Notes: generated by a model from the letters alone, not told the origin. A stretch of 64,000 nucleotides of DNA from Neobacillus citreus (GCF_018343545.2 NZ_JAGYPE020000006.1:759-64758); one strand, 5' to 3'; positions 1 through 9,069 are shown, counted from the first letter of the stretch. A program made the numbers and translations.

Positions 1-246
1 TTATGATCGTGTTCATGATGGTGGTCGTGCTCATGATGGTGATCGTGCTCATGATGGTGATCGTGTTCATGATGGTGATTGTGCTCATGATGATGATCGT
101 GTTCATGATTATGATCGTGTTCATGATGGTGGTCGTGCTCATGATGGTGATCGTGCTCATGATGGTGATCGTGTTCATGATGGTGGTTGTGCTCATGATG
201 ATCATCGTGTTCATGATGGTGGTCGTGCTCATGATGGTGATGGTCA
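1..246 (-). repeat. 18-bp minisatellite coding for a His-rich tract in larC
   Basis: About thirteen tandem copies of an 18-bp unit, read on the minus strand as the hexapeptide HHHEHD with a few D/N changes. The array continues past the left edge. Third-base differences between units show that it is not a recent perfect expansion. His-rich stretches in LarC are thought to bind nickel; the length here is notable. Confidence 0.9.
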
Positions 247-449
247 GCTTGTGTCAACAACACATCAAACTTCGTACTAGTAATACCGTTCTTCACGATT
301 TTCTTCCAGGTTAATTGATATTCATCTTCAAAATGAAGTTTTTTTAATTCTTTTTCTAAAATAGCTGGATCTGCACCTGCATCCAGGAGGGCGCCGATAA
401 ACATATCCCCGCTGACCCCTGAAAAGCAGTCAATATAAAGTGTTCTCAT
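1..449 (-). CDS. larC: LarC, nickel-pincer cofactor biosynthesis (5' part only)
   Basis: Reading from the ATG at 449 toward the left edge gives MRTLYIDCFSGVSGDMFIGA, the characteristic LarC N-terminus, followed by about 60 further ordinary residues and then a very His-rich tract. The family inserts nickel into the pyridinium bis-thiocarboxylate cofactor of lactate racemase-type enzymes. The start overlaps the larB stop in an ATGA arrangement, so the two are probably translationally coupled. The gene leaves the window before its C-terminal half, so it cannot be seen whether it is split into two frames as in some species. The His tract is unusually long and regular (see the repeat entry). Confidence 0.9.
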   Translation of the reverse strand, partial: MRTLYIDCFSGVSGDMFIGALLDAGADPAILEKELKKLHFEDEYQLTWKKIVKNGITSTKFDVLLTQADHHHHEHDHHHEHDDHHEHNHHHEHDHHHEHDHHHEHDHHHEHDHNHEHDHHHEHNHHHEHDHHHEHDHHHEHDHHHEHDH

Positions 450-1204
450 CCCTTGTTTGCTCCTTTTTTTGCGATGTTATCAATCAGGACAGCGTTGTAT
501 GCTCCACCAAATCCATTATCAATATTGACCACACTGATACCTGAGGCGCAGGAATTCAACATCGTCAGCAGGGCGGACAAACCGTTGAAATTTGCACCAT
601 ATCCAATGCTCGTCGGAACGGCGATGACCGGATGAGAGACAAGACCGCCAACCACACTCGGCAGTGCCCCTTCCATGCCTGCAACAACGACGGAGACTGT
701 CGCCTGTTGGATTTGTTCAATATTATCAAATAAGCGGTGGATTCCTGCAACACCTACATCATAAAAGCGGCGGACGTTACTGCCCAGTGCTTCGGCCGTA
801 ACCGCAGCCTCTTCTGCCACTTTCAGATCGGACGTGCCTGCGCAAACAATGGCAATGTAGCCTTGATAATCATCCACTTTAGTGGTGTTCTTTTTCCAAA
901 AGAGAATTTGCGCTGTTTCATTATAAATAAATTCCGGATGTTCCCGAAGGATATAATCCGCCTTATCTTTTGAAATTCGTGTCACTAATACATCGTTATC
1001 TTTTGACCGGATTGCATGGATAATGGAAAGAATCTGCTCTTGCGTCTTCCCTTCCCCATAAATCACTTCCGGGAACCCCTGCCGATTTTTCCGGTGATGG
1101 TCGACTTTAGCAAAACCCAAATTCTCATAGGTAGCCAACTTTTCTTTCGCCTCAGAAACCGTTAATTTCCCACTTTGGACTTGCGACAATATCTCTTCTA
1201 ACAT
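446..1204 (-). CDS. larB: LarB, nickel-pincer cofactor biosynthesis carboxylase
   Basis: A 252-residue protein from the ATG at 1204 (MLEEILSQVQSGKLTVSEAK). The body carries the LarB/PurE-like signature: GTSDLKVAEEAAVTAEALGS, then VAGMEGALPSVVGGLVSHPV and AVPTSIGYG near the C-terminus. LarB carboxylates and hydrolyses nicotinic acid adenine dinucleotide in the first step of the nickel-pincer cofactor pathway. A longer frame opens upstream to 1309, but the extra residues do not resemble the family. The 3' end overlaps larC by four bases. No lactate racemase or LarE is visible; they may lie beyond the left edge. Confidence 0.93.
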   Translation of the reverse strand: MLEEILSQVQSGKLTVSEAKEKLATYENLGFAKVDHHRKNRQGFPEVIYGEGKTQEQILSIIHAIRSKDNDVLVTRISKDKADYILREHPEFIYNETAQILFWKKNTTKVDDYQGYIAIVCAGTSDLKVAEEAAVTAEALGSNVRRFYDVGVAGIHRLFDNIEQIQQATVSVVVAGMEGALPSVVGGLVSHPVIAVPTSIGYGANFNGLSALLTMLNSCASGISVVNIDNGFGGAYNAVLIDNIAKKGANKG

Positions 1205-1366
1205 TATTTTCACACACCTTAAACAAACTTGTTCGAACCAAACCATATCATCTATTATTTTCCTCGACTGGTCCAAACATACTTTGAAAGCCGCTATTTG
1301 CCGGCCCACCCAATTATAGAATAATCTTCTTTAAAAAGCACAACTGAAGGTTTTTACTTTTTCAAA

Positions 1367-1395
1367 TGAGGCATGGGGACGGTTCTTGTGCCTCA
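1367..1395 (+). repeat. GACGG hairpin repeat, single copy
   Basis: A perfect 29-nt copy with arms TGAGGCA and TGCCTCA around GGGGACGGTTCT. It lies between the divergent larB and the small ORF at 1500, so it is one of the few copies not at a gene 3' end. Confidence 0.95.
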
Positions 1396-1499
1396 AAAAG
1401 TATCGCGGCAACCCTTTATGGGTATAAAGTCCGAGGGAATTTAGAGGGATATTACTTTTGCCTTTCATTTCATAAAATACATATATGGGGGTTAGCAAT

Positions 1500-1817
1500 A
1501 TGTTCAAAAGACTAATTATCTTGGTTATTCTTTTATCAGTTTTATTGGTATTGGTTTTGCTGAAAAATAATACACCTTCTCCTGTGAACAATACGCCAAC
1601 GGCAAGCAGCGATTCCGCTGGGTTCACTACTATAGAATACGAGATTACCGATATTAAGGGTGAGCAATACTACGGTAAGGGTACCGACGGGACGAAAATC
1701 GAATTTTCTGCGGATAAAATCAGCGAGGGTGAAAGAATTCAAGTTCACGATACGGTCATTTGCTATTTTGATAAGCATAATTTTGGAAAAGGGTTAGTGA
1801 AAGTTGAAAAGAAATAA
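1500..1817 (+). CDS. Small membrane-anchored or secreted protein, unknown
   Basis: 105 residues from the ATG at 1500, preceded by GGGGG at 1487-1491; the ATG at 1485 lies before that ribosome binding site and was not used. An N-terminal hydrophobic segment (residues about 4-22, no lipobox Cys) is followed by a Ser/Thr/Pro linker and a roughly 65-residue soluble domain that looks like a small beta-barrel. I do not recognise the family. It is a single-gene unit ending at a strong hairpin terminator, probably exposed outside the membrane. Confidence 0.7.
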   Translation: MFKRLIILVILLSVLLVLVLLKNNTPSPVNNTPTASSDSAGFTTIEYEITDIKGEQYYGKGTDGTKIEFSADKISEGERIQVHDTVICYFDKHNFGKGLVKVEKK

Positions 1818-1838
1818 GCACCTGTAAGCTTGATGTTA

Positions 1839-1888
1839 CAAAAAATGCACATGGGATTGAGTGTTGCAATCCGCATGTGCATTTTTTA
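1839..1888. terminator. Bidirectional intrinsic terminator
   Basis: Arms AAAAATGCACATG and CATGTGCATTTTTT around a 20-nt loop, with A and T tracts on both sides. It lies between the convergent small ORF (ending 1817) and the RND exporter (ending 1944) and can serve both. Confidence 0.85.
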
Positions 1889-1943
1889 TTGGCACCTTCA
1901 ATAAAGCAACGGTCCGTTTCCCTTGATAGGGAGTCGGGCTTTT

Positions 1944-4900
1944 TTACTGTTTTTGCTGATGAAACGCGAGGACCGTCCCCGTGTTTCGTTTTTCACCCTT
2001 GGCGATGATGCGCAAGAACCGTCCCCGTGCACCACTTAGTAGGTGGTACATGGTTGGGACGATGACGAGTGTGAGCAGGGTGGATGTGAGCAGTCCGGAT
2101 ATGACGACGATGGCGAGTGATTTGGAGATGAGTCCGCCTTCGTCGGATAGGGCTAATGGTAATAGGGCGCCGATTGTCGCTAGTGCCGTCATCAGGATGG
2201 GACGAAGACGGGTTTTTCCGGCCTCAAGCAGGGCAGCTTTTAACTCCATGCCCTTCTGTTCATTTTGCTTCACCCGGTCCATCAGCACAATTGCATTGGT
2301 GACCACGATTCCGATTAACATTAAAAACCCTACTAACGCCGGCATCCCAAGGGACTGATTCGTCAAATACAATCCTAGTAATCCGCCTGAGAATAAGAAT
2401 GGCAGCGACGAGAGAATCGCAACTGGCATTAACGTGTTGCCAAATGCAACAAGCATCACAATAAACACCAGCACAACAGCGACTGCCATCGCAATCATCA
2501 TATTCGTAAAGCCTTCATTCATCGCTTGCGCCTGGCCTTCGGAATGATAGGTGATTCCTTCCGGCAAATCCAATGCTTTCATCCGTTTATCCACCTCAGC
2601 CTGCACACCCGAAGCATTGTCAGTGGTAATGCGGCCCGTCACCTGCACATATTGCTGCTGATTTAGCCGGTATAATGCCGACGGACTTGGTGCTTTTTTC
2701 AATGTTGCCACTTCGGATAGGGTGACTTGCTGCCCAATCGGATTTGTCATGCTTTGGCTCATGATCTTATCAATGGAATCTAACGAATCCCCTGCCAATG
2801 ACAGCTGGATGCTTGTCGTTTTCCCTTCCACCTGCATGTTGGCGACCGTATCACCGGAAATCAACTCTCTTACGAAGCCCGCGACCATAATCGGGTTTAA
2901 CCCTTTTTCAGCGGCTTTTTTATCATCAATTTCCAGCTGCAGCTGTTCCTTCACACCAGAAAGGTTGGATTCGACATTTTCCAGACCATCGATACCTTTC
3001 AGTTTTTCTGTGATCAAGTTTCCGGCCTTCTCTAAATCCTCGGCATTCCCGCCTTCAACCATTAACGCCAAGCCGCTTGTTCCAACAATGCCAACAGGGC
3101 TAAGCGCTACAAGCATTTGAGGGTTCAGCTTTTCAACTTCATCTCTGACATTTTTCTCAAAATCAGTTGTTTGATTCTTTGTCGTGTTATCCTTTAGATC
3201 AATTGATAAGCGAATGTATTCTCCATTTACAACCGTTTGGATATGTTTCACCTGTTTTTCCTGCTTTAGGATTTCTTCCATTCTTACAGCTATCTGGTTT
3301 GATTTTTCCAGCGAAGTTCCAGCCGGTAAATCGCCTGTCAGACGGTATGATACGGCTTTTTCCTGCGGCAGGAAGTTCTTTGGAATCAGTGGAACCAATA
3401 CGAGCGAACCGGCAAAGAGTATCACAGCCAAAATAATGGTGATTGCCCGTTTATTCAACACCCAGGCTAGCGTATGCCGATAGGCTTTTTCAAAAATCGA
3501 TTCCTTGACCTCTTTGTGTTTGATTCCAAGTAAAAATAATTTTGCCAACAGCGGCACGACTGTTAACGACACGATCAGTGAGAAGGCGAGTGCCACAATG
3601 ACCGTAATGCCGAACGGGGCAAAGAAGCGGCCAATGATTCCAGGTACAAAGGAAAGCGGGCCAAAGACGGCAATCGTCGTCAACGTTGAAGAAGTGATGG
3701 CTCCGCCCACTTCCTTTGCCGCTGACAGCACAAGCTTTTCATTTCGGTTCGGGCTTGTTAGCGTGCGGCGGTAAACATTTTCGATGACCACGATTGAGTC
3801 ATCAATGACGCGGCCGACTGCCACGGCGATTCCGGCGAGTGTCATCATGTTTAAGCTATAGTCAAAATACTTCAGCGTAATCATTGAGGCCAAGATGGAC
3901 AGTGGAATGGAAAGCACAGCCACCAGCGTTGCCCTGATGTTACGTAAGATAAGAAAAGTGACAATTACGGCGAACAATGTTCCGAGCAATACCTCGCGAA
4001 GCATGCCATCAACAGATGATTTCACTTCTTTTGACGTATCAAATAATTTCGTTAAGGTGTAGCCAGTTGGAAGATCCAGTGCATCCAGCTTTTCCTTTGC
4101 TTGCGAAACGACTTCAACGGTATTGGCGCCAGGCAGCGCCTTCATTTCCACGAGGACCGCAGGCTTTTCATTCAGGCGGGTATACACCATTTCTTGTTTG
4201 TTTGTGTAAGAAATATCGGCAATGTCGGCCAGCTGTAGTTTTACGACCGCGCCCGTTGGCCCTTGTGCTAAAATCTGAATCGCTTTTACATCTTCAACCG
4301 AATCAAGCTTGAAATCAGCCTGCACGTTGAATGTTTTGTCATTGATATTGACCTGCCCGGCTGGGAATGAAAAATGGTGAGCCTGCAGTGTTTGCTTGAC
4401 CGTATCATAGGTCACACCTTGCTGCTTCATTTTTTCCGGATCGAGTTTGATTGCCACTTCCTTTTCAGTCTCGCCCGAAATATCGATAGCCCCGGCTCCA
4501 TCAATTCCGGTCAAGACCGGCTTGATCCGCTCGTTGATATATTGCGTCAGGTCGGATTGATTAGCAGTTTCCGATGACAGCGCAAAGGTAAAGACAGGCA
4601 TGGCAGAAGGGCCATCCTTTAGAATCTCCGGTTTTTCTGCACCAGCAGGCAGCTTGATGGTTGAGGCTGCGGTCGTGACTTCCTTCTCCGCTTCATCCAT
4701 ATCCTTGCTCATCTCAAATTCAAGAATTCCGACAACCATATTACTGTGGGCTTCGATATATAAGTTATCAAGCTTCTTGATTCCCGACAGCGTTTCTTCG
4801 AGCGGCTTGCCGATATCCTCTAATCCTTGCTCCGGGGTGGCGCCGACATATGGAACCTGAACGACAATATACGGAATGTCAACATTCGGCATCGACTCCA

Positions 4901-5003
4901 TTTTCATTGTTTTGACGGAATAAATCCCCCCAGCAATCACCATCAACATGGCGATAAAAATAACCCCTGCATTCTTTAACGAAAACCTAATCCACGATTT
5001 CAT
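1944..5003 (-). CDS. RND-family efflux permease, SwrC/AcrB-like, with a repeat-derived C-terminus
   Basis: A 1019-residue RND transporter of the SwrC (YerP)/HAE1 type. It has an N-terminal membrane helix, two large extracytoplasmic loops, and the intramembrane motif GRVIDDSIVVIENVYRR near residue 400. B. subtilis SwrC exports surfactin. The coding frame reaches the family-typical end at ...VPTMYHLLS and then runs through two GACGG repeats, adding about 29 residues (GARGRFLRIIAKG, then EKRNTGTVLAFHQQ) before a TAA. That tail has no family counterpart, and the native stop appears to have been displaced. The gene is monocistronic, with no membrane-fusion partner next to it, as is usual for SwrC. 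Confidence 0.92.
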   Translation of the reverse strand: MKSWIRFSLKNAGVIFIAMLMVIAGGIYSVKTMKMESMPNVDIPYIVVQVPYVGATPEQGLEDIGKPLEETLSGIKKLDNLYIEAHSNMVVGILEFEMSKDMDEAEKEVTTAASTIKLPAGAEKPEILKDGPSAMPVFTFALSSETANQSDLTQYINERIKPVLTGIDGAGAIDISGETEKEVAIKLDPEKMKQQGVTYDTVKQTLQAHHFSFPAGQVNINDKTFNVQADFKLDSVEDVKAIQILAQGPTGAVVKLQLADIADISYTNKQEMVYTRLNEKPAVLVEMKALPGANTVEVVSQAKEKLDALDLPTGYTLTKLFDTSKEVKSSVDGMLREVLLGTLFAVIVTFLILRNIRATLVAVLSIPLSILASMITLKYFDYSLNMMTLAGIAVAVGRVIDDSIVVIENVYRRTLTSPNRNEKLVLSAAKEVGGAITSSTLTTIAVFGPLSFVPGIIGRFFAPFGITVIVALAFSLIVSLTVVPLLAKLFLLGIKHKEVKESIFEKAYRHTLAWVLNKRAITIILAVILFAGSLVLVPLIPKNFLPQEKAVSYRLTGDLPAGTSLEKSNQIAVRMEEILKQEKQVKHIQTVVNGEYIRLSIDLKDNTTKNQTTDFEKNVRDEVEKLNPQMLVALSPVGIVGTSGLALMVEGGNAEDLEKAGNLITEKLKGIDGLENVESNLSGVKEQLQLEIDDKKAAEKGLNPIMVAGFVRELISGDTVANMQVEGKTTSIQLSLAGDSLDSIDKIMSQSMTNPIGQQVTLSEVATLKKAPSPSALYRLNQQQYVQVTGRITTDNASGVQAEVDKRMKALDLPEGITYHSEGQAQAMNEGFTNMMIAMAVAVVLVFIVMLVAFGNTLMPVAILSSLPFLFSGGLLGLYLTNQSLGMPALVGFLMLIGIVVTNAIVLMDRVKQNEQKGMELKAALLEAGKTRLRPILMTALATIGALLPLALSDEGGLISKSLAIVVISGLLTSTLLTLVIVPTMYHLLSGARGRFLRIIAKGEKRNTGTVLAFHQQKQ
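1960..2034 (-). repeat. Two GACGG repeats inside the 3' end of the RND gene
   Basis: Copies at 1960-1988 (arms TGAAACG/TGTTTCG) and 2006-2034 (TGATGCG/TGCACCA), both in the G-rich orientation on the coding strand and both translated. The first copy shows a compensatory arm change (GAAAC with GTTTC). Confidence 0.9.
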
Positions 5004-5131
5004 AACTTCTTTTCCCCTTTTTATTCGGATATATTTGGGTGTATTTACCTTTTTTATTATAGAGTTTCCAACCCTCCATTAACCTCGGGCAGCTGCTGTA
5101 ATTATAACTAAGACCTCAGACCTAGAAGGAA

Positions 5132-5160
5132 TGAGGCATGGGGACGGTTCTGGTGCATCA
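5132..5160 (+). repeat. GACGG hairpin repeat
   Basis: Arms TGAGGCA and TGCATCA with a core identical to the consensus, followed by the common AAAAT flank. It lies upstream of the RND gene and faces the two copies at 5377-5443. Confidence 0.9.
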
Positions 5161-5310
5161 AAATAAGGTTTCTTGCAGGAACATCTAACAAAACTATCAA
5201 AGAGGAACAAGTGAGGGAAATTATAGGATGTACTTGACTAACAATTGGATTTTTTTCAATTTTTGATACAAACAAACATTTTTTAATGAAAACTTATTTG
5301 AAGGAGAAAA

Positions 5311-5342
5311 AAAACTCCCCCAGCGTTGTGCTGAAGGAGTCT
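5311..5342 (-). terminator. Intrinsic terminator after the LysM gene
   Basis: On the minus strand, ACTCC-TTC-AGC pairs with GCT-GGG-GGAGT and is followed by a T run. It lies about 100 bp downstream of the LysM/SH3 gene and past its two repeats. Confidence 0.8.
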
Positions 5343-5376
5343 TGGGATATTTATTTTATTTTGCGGATGTTCTGGA

Positions 5377-5443
5377 TGAGGCACAAGAACCGTCCCCATG
5401 CATCACGCCACTGGTGAGGCACGTGGACTGTCCCCGCGGATCC
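5377..5443 (-). repeat. Two GACGG repeats downstream of the LysM gene
   Basis: 5377-5405 is close to consensus. 5415-5443 is diverged, its core reading GGGGACAGTCC on the gene's strand. Both are in sense G-rich orientation, the second starting 6 bp after the stop codon. Confidence 0.85.
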
Positions 5444-5448
5444 GATTT

Positions 5449-6717
5449 TTATCTAAGCGCGACCAGGGTCATTTGTTGTCCTCTTTTTGCTTCAAGGGTT
5501 AGGGTCACTTGTTTTCCTTGGCGGTTAAAAAGTTCATTGATCATGTTGCCTGATGCTTTTGCACTGTAGGTTCGGCCATCAGGGGTGTTGAAACGGAAGA
5601 CTCCGTTTGGGTTTACTCCGCCGATTTGCGCTGTTACGCTAATTTGACTTGGCGCGGAGGCAGTTGCCTCACTAGGGATGTTAATAGTTTGGCCAATTTT
5701 CAGCTTGACCGGGTCCACTGTTGGGTTTAGTGCCTGAATGGCTGCAACTGAGACCCCAAGCGCTTTACTGATTTTTGTAAAAGTATCCCCGCTCTTAATA
5801 ACATACACAGATGTACTTGTCGTTGAGCTGTTGGGTTTACTAGGCTCATTATTTGCCAAAGTAGGTGCGTTATTAGTTAAATAAGCAGCACTTACGTACG
5901 CACTTTTGCCATTGTATTGAATTTGCGCCCAGCCATATGAGGTTGAGATCACAGACACTCCTTCGTTAAATTTTAACGAACCGAGTACGGCACCGCTCAT
6001 GGAACCAGATTCTCTAACTCTTAACGATGTGGCGGTCACATACATCGTTTTTGCTTGAGAAGCAATGACTTGTTTTTGCGAAAGGTACGCTGCACTAACA
6101 TAACAAACGCGTCCGTTAATCAAGATAGCCGCCCATCCGTTTTCGATAAATGCAACCTTGACATCTTCCCCTTTTTTATAGGTTCCAAGTATGCTGCTAT
6201 CCGTGTTCGGCCGGGAACGGACATTCAGGGTTGTGGCGGTCACAGTCCTGTCTTCCACTTTTGGCAATAGAATTTTTTTACCGTTAATGGACGTAATCCC
6301 ATTGGCGTCTAATATCTCCTGCGCGGTGACTCCGTGTTTTGCCGCGATGGTTTCAATATTTTCGCCCGATTTAACCTGATAGGTGTATTCTTGAATAAAT
6401 GCGGCATTCGCTGCACTTGTAAACAAACCAAAAACAACGGTAAAAATGCCTGTCACAACAAGCTTTTTCACGACATTGCTTTGAATCCATTCGTTAACCT
6501 GCGAAACATATGTATTCCAATTTGCCCGAATGTCTCTTAAGAAGCATTTAACATCTAACACATTTCGGATATCAAACTGGATGCTTTTATAATATTCACG
6601 TTTTTCCATCCTTGAAGCGAATACTGGCAGACTTTGCATTTTCTTGCCGTTTCCGTACGTCACTTTCCTGCTAAGCGTCATTTCACCATTTACAACCATT
6701 TCTCTCGTCAAAATCAT
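5449..6717 (-). CDS. Cell-wall LysM-SH3-SH3-LysM protein
   Basis: 422 residues. The order is: a cytosolic or basic N-terminal extension of about 80 residues; one hydrophobic segment (about 82-105, ending TSAANAA like a signal peptide); LysM (about 110-155, YQVKSGENIETIA); two SH3b domains (about 157-215 and 225-285, each with a VRSRPN/VRESGS-type motif and YVSAAYL end); a second LysM (about 303-350); and a C-terminal domain of about 65 residues. LysM and SH3b bind peptidoglycan, so it acts in the wall. No catalytic domain is recognised. The long region before the hydrophobic segment is odd for a secreted protein. GGAG at 3-6 nt supports the ATG pair at 6717-6720. Confidence 0.85.
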   Translation of the reverse strand: MILTREMVVNGEMTLSRKVTYGNGKKMQSLPVFASRMEKREYYKSIQFDIRNVLDVKCFLRDIRANWNTYVSQVNEWIQSNVVKKLVVTGIFTVVFGLFTSAANAAFIQEYTYQVKSGENIETIAAKHGVTAQEILDANGITSINGKKILLPKVEDRTVTATTLNVRSRPNTDSSILGTYKKGEDVKVAFIENGWAAILINGRVCYVSAAYLSQKQVIASQAKTMYVTATSLRVRESGSMSGAVLGSLKFNEGVSVISTSYGWAQIQYNGKSAYVSAAYLTNNAPTLANNEPSKPNSSTTSTSVYVIKSGDTFTKISKALGVSVAAIQALNPTVDPVKLKIGQTINIPSEATASAPSQISVTAQIGGVNPNGVFRFNTPDGRTYSAKASGNMINELFNRQGKQVTLTLEAKRGQQMTLVALR

Positions 6718-6906
6718 CATGTCTCCAATTCTCTCTCTATTTGGTTAAAACTGCCCCACTATAGTAATCGTCACAAAGGATCATTTTACGTCCCAAAATT
6801 GTCATAATTAGTCGAAAATAGATGAAGTTGGACCGATTTCCATGTTTTCTTAACAGAAATGGGTATTGTCTTTGCTTGAAAAAGAGGAGAGAGAAATGGG
6901 GGCACA

Positions 6907-6971
6907 GGTAAAGCAAAGGGACGGTTCTTGTGCCTCAATTTTTGAGTCACGAGAACCGTCCCCATGCATCA
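6907..6971. repeat. Inverted pair of GACGG repeats (REPIN-like)
   Basis: A plus-oriented copy with a worn left arm (about 6907-6938) faces a minus-oriented copy (6943-6971). The minus copy begins directly after the TAA stop of the 6972 gene. Confidence 0.85.
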
Positions 6972-7334
6972 TTATCTGATGAGAGTTGGACCGACTAGTG
7001 CTTGTGGGTTTTCGCCTAATGCAAGTTTGCTGATGTTTACGTAGCCTAATTGTTTGTAGTTGTTTAGCAGTTGTTTTAGGTCACGGAATTTGTTGTCTGT
7101 TTTTAATTTTTCTATTTCACCATAATAAACTGATAGTACGTATTCATCCTGGGTTGCTGGCTCGTAATGGCTTGAGTCTTCATCCATCAGTAAGGAACCC
7201 ATATATTGATATCCATAATGAAATTGGCGGGTCAGTTTAACAATATTAATAAATTTTTGATATATGGAAGCATTTAATTTTTCGATAGCTGTTTGCACAT
7301 TTTTCAATTCGTTATAGCTTGAAACGATGACCAT
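6972..7334 (-). CDS. Conserved hypothetical protein, 120 aa
   Basis: Starts at the ATG at 7334 behind AAGGGGGAG. It is soluble and mixed alpha/beta, beginning MVIVSSYNELKNVQTAIEKL with no membrane segment and no motif that I recognise. The 5' end lies just downstream of the thioesterase gene stop (7358), so the two probably form one transcript. The TAA is followed without a gap by a GACGG repeat. Confidence 0.6.
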   Translation of the reverse strand: MVIVSSYNELKNVQTAIEKLNASIYQKFINIVKLTRQFHYGYQYMGSLLMDEDSSHYEPATQDEYVLSVYYGEIEKLKTDNKFRDLKQLLNNYKQLGYVNISKLALGENPQALVGPTLIR

Positions 7335-7357
7335 GTATTTCTCCCCCTTGATTCGTA

Positions 7358-7873
7358 TTAATCCCATGGCTTATCTACTGTAAGTTTAGACACGAGTTCT
7401 TTGTTTTGCTGCCTTTTCAGCTTGCGGATTTGTTCGCGTTCTTTGCCTGTTTCAAAAAGAAACTTCTCTTCCTCTGTTTCCGGAATCACCGCTGGTACTT
7501 CGATTGGCCGTTTATTTTCATCTAAAGGAACAAACGTAAAGAACGCCGTAGCCGCAATTCTGCGGTTTCCTGTTTCCAGATCCTCAGCAACTACCTTGCA
7601 GAAAATCTCCATGGACTTTTTCCCTGTATAGCTGACAAAGGATTCGATGCAGACCGAATCACTGACGCGAATTGGTTCGATGAAATTGACGGAATCCGTT
7701 GATGCTGTTACACATTCCTTAATCCGTGTATGTCTGCGGGCAGAAAGCACTGCACAGGCATCCATTTTCTTCATTAGAACGCCGCCGAATAATGTATGGT
7801 AGTTGTTCAAATCATTGATGAGCACTTGGTCGGTTTGAACAACACGTGTTTCTTTCACTTTTTTTGATTGCAT
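7358..7873 (-). CDS. Acyl-CoA thioesterase, hotdog fold (YkhA-like)
   Basis: 171 residues with the single hotdog domain of the acyl-CoA thioester hydrolase family: NDLNNYHTLFGGVLMKKMDA (substrate helix with N and GG), then a second strand block ending RIAATAFFTFVPLD, and a charged C-terminal helix. It hydrolyses fatty acyl-CoA to free acid and CoA in the cytosol. The start at 7873 has AGGG at suitable spacing; in-frame GTG/ATG codons lie slightly upstream. It is probably cotranscribed with the small gene at 6972. Confidence 0.88.
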   Translation of the reverse strand: MQSKKVKETRVVQTDQVLINDLNNYHTLFGGVLMKKMDACAVLSARRHTRIKECVTASTDSVNFIEPIRVSDSVCIESFVSYTGKKSMEIFCKVVAEDLETGNRRIAATAFFTFVPLDENKRPIEVPAVIPETEEEKFLFETGKEREQIRKLKRQQNKELVSKLTVDKPWD

Positions 7874-8039
7874 TTCCATCACCCTATATATAAAAATGCC
7901 TTTGAAGCGTTCGCCTCATTAGACATTAAATTTTTTATATGTCAATTATAATACTGCCACTGTGTTAATATACAATGCCGATAGAACATGGTGTTCATAA
8001 CAAAACCGTATGAAGGCGCTTCCTGTCAGGCGAAACCGA

Positions 8040-8072
8040 AAAAAGCTCCCCCTTTTACAAGAGGGAGCTTTC
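8040..8072. terminator. Intrinsic terminator after the LysR gene
   Basis: AAAAGCTCCC pairs with GGGAGCTTT across a short loop. It overlaps the end of the LysR gene. Confidence 0.85.
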
Positions 8073-8983
8073 TAATAATTGCCAGTGGAGGGGTTTTCCT
8101 TCGCCAGTTTTACCCTCGCAAAGCGGATAAACTCTTTAGCAACCTTCGATAGGTGCTCCTCCTTTTTCCAAATCAACGCCAGATTCCATTCAATCACCGG
8201 ATTAGTGACGGGAATGGTTTTAAAATCATTTTTCAATTCCAAACAAGTAGTCTCAGGCAGTAACGTAATCCCGATATTGTAGGCAACCAATTCCTGAATA
8301 AAGTCCAACTGGGAGGTTTCAGAAATAATCGTCGGCTGAAATCCAACTCCCCTACAGGCCGTGATGACGAGATTTCGCAGTTCAAAATCCTTATTAAACA
8401 TGATAAAGCTTTCTTCTTTCAGTTCCTGCAGTGACACTTCTTTTTTCCCGGCCAGATGATGTGATGGGGGAACAACCAGTTTCAGTTTTTCTTTTACAAA
8501 CATATATTTGTCCAGAAGATCATTTTCTTCAGATAGAACGACGACTCCAAAGTCGAGTAAACCATTAATAATCTTCTCTTCTATCCGTTTCGACCCATCC
8601 TCTTCTAATTGGAAGGTCACCTCTGGATATTCCTGATGGAACGATGCAATCAGCTGCGAGAAAAAAATCGAATTGGTGATCGTCGGAAGCCCGATGCGGA
8701 CATGCCGCGTTTTTAACTTAAGCACGGTATCAAGCTCTTCGCTCAATAGCTGCAGCTGTTCCTCGACTTTTACGGCATGTTTGACGAGAACCCGCCCCGC
8801 ATCCGTCAACTCCAGCTTTTTCCTCGTCCGAATGAACAGAGGCGTCCCCAGTTCATCCTCCAACGACTTAATAATCCTGCTCAGCGCCGGCTGCGTAATA
8901 AACAAATTCTCCGCCGCCGTCGTAAAACTCCCCGTCCGTGTAACCTCAATAAAACACTCCAACTGTTTAAACTCCAAGCACAT
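8072..8983 (-). CDS. LysR-family transcriptional regulator
   Basis: 303 residues. An N-terminal winged helix (residues about 3-62, FKQLECFIEVTRTGSFTTAA ... TQPALSRIIKSLEDELG) is followed by a periplasmic-binding-like effector domain (about 90-295). It is closest in feel to CynR/CysL/GltC-type regulators, but the effector cannot be read from sequence. No divergent target gene sits next to it: upstream are only repeats and hairpins. Start taken at the ATG at 8983 behind AAGGTG; the TTG at 8977 is an alternative. Confidence 0.88.
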   Translation of the reverse strand: MCLEFKQLECFIEVTRTGSFTTAAENLFITQPALSRIIKSLEDELGTPLFIRTRKKLELTDAGRVLVKHAVKVEEQLQLLSEELDTVLKLKTRHVRIGLPTITNSIFFSQLIASFHQEYPEVTFQLEEDGSKRIEEKIINGLLDFGVVVLSEENDLLDKYMFVKEKLKLVVPPSHHLAGKKEVSLQELKEESFIMFNKDFELRNLVITACRGVGFQPTIISETSQLDFIQELVAYNIGITLLPETTCLELKNDFKTIPVTNPVIEWNLALIWKKEEHLSKVAKEFIRFARVKLAKENPSTGNY

Positions 8984-9040
8984 CAATCACCTTACATAAA
9001 TTTAAAATATTATATAGTTTACCACAAATTGATACATAGG

Positions 9041-9069
9041 TGATGCATGGGGACGGTTCTTGTGCATCA
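9041..9069 (+). repeat. GACGG hairpin repeat
   Basis: Full-length copy with TGATGCA/TGCATCA arms and the AAAAT right flank. It lies 55 bp upstream of the LysR start. Confidence 0.95.

Noticed and set aside
3..314. Open frame on the plus strand rich in MIVFMMVVVL-type repeats
   Set aside because: It is the antisense of the HHHEHD-coding minisatellite of larC; the minus strand gives a clear LarC N-terminus with a coupled start.
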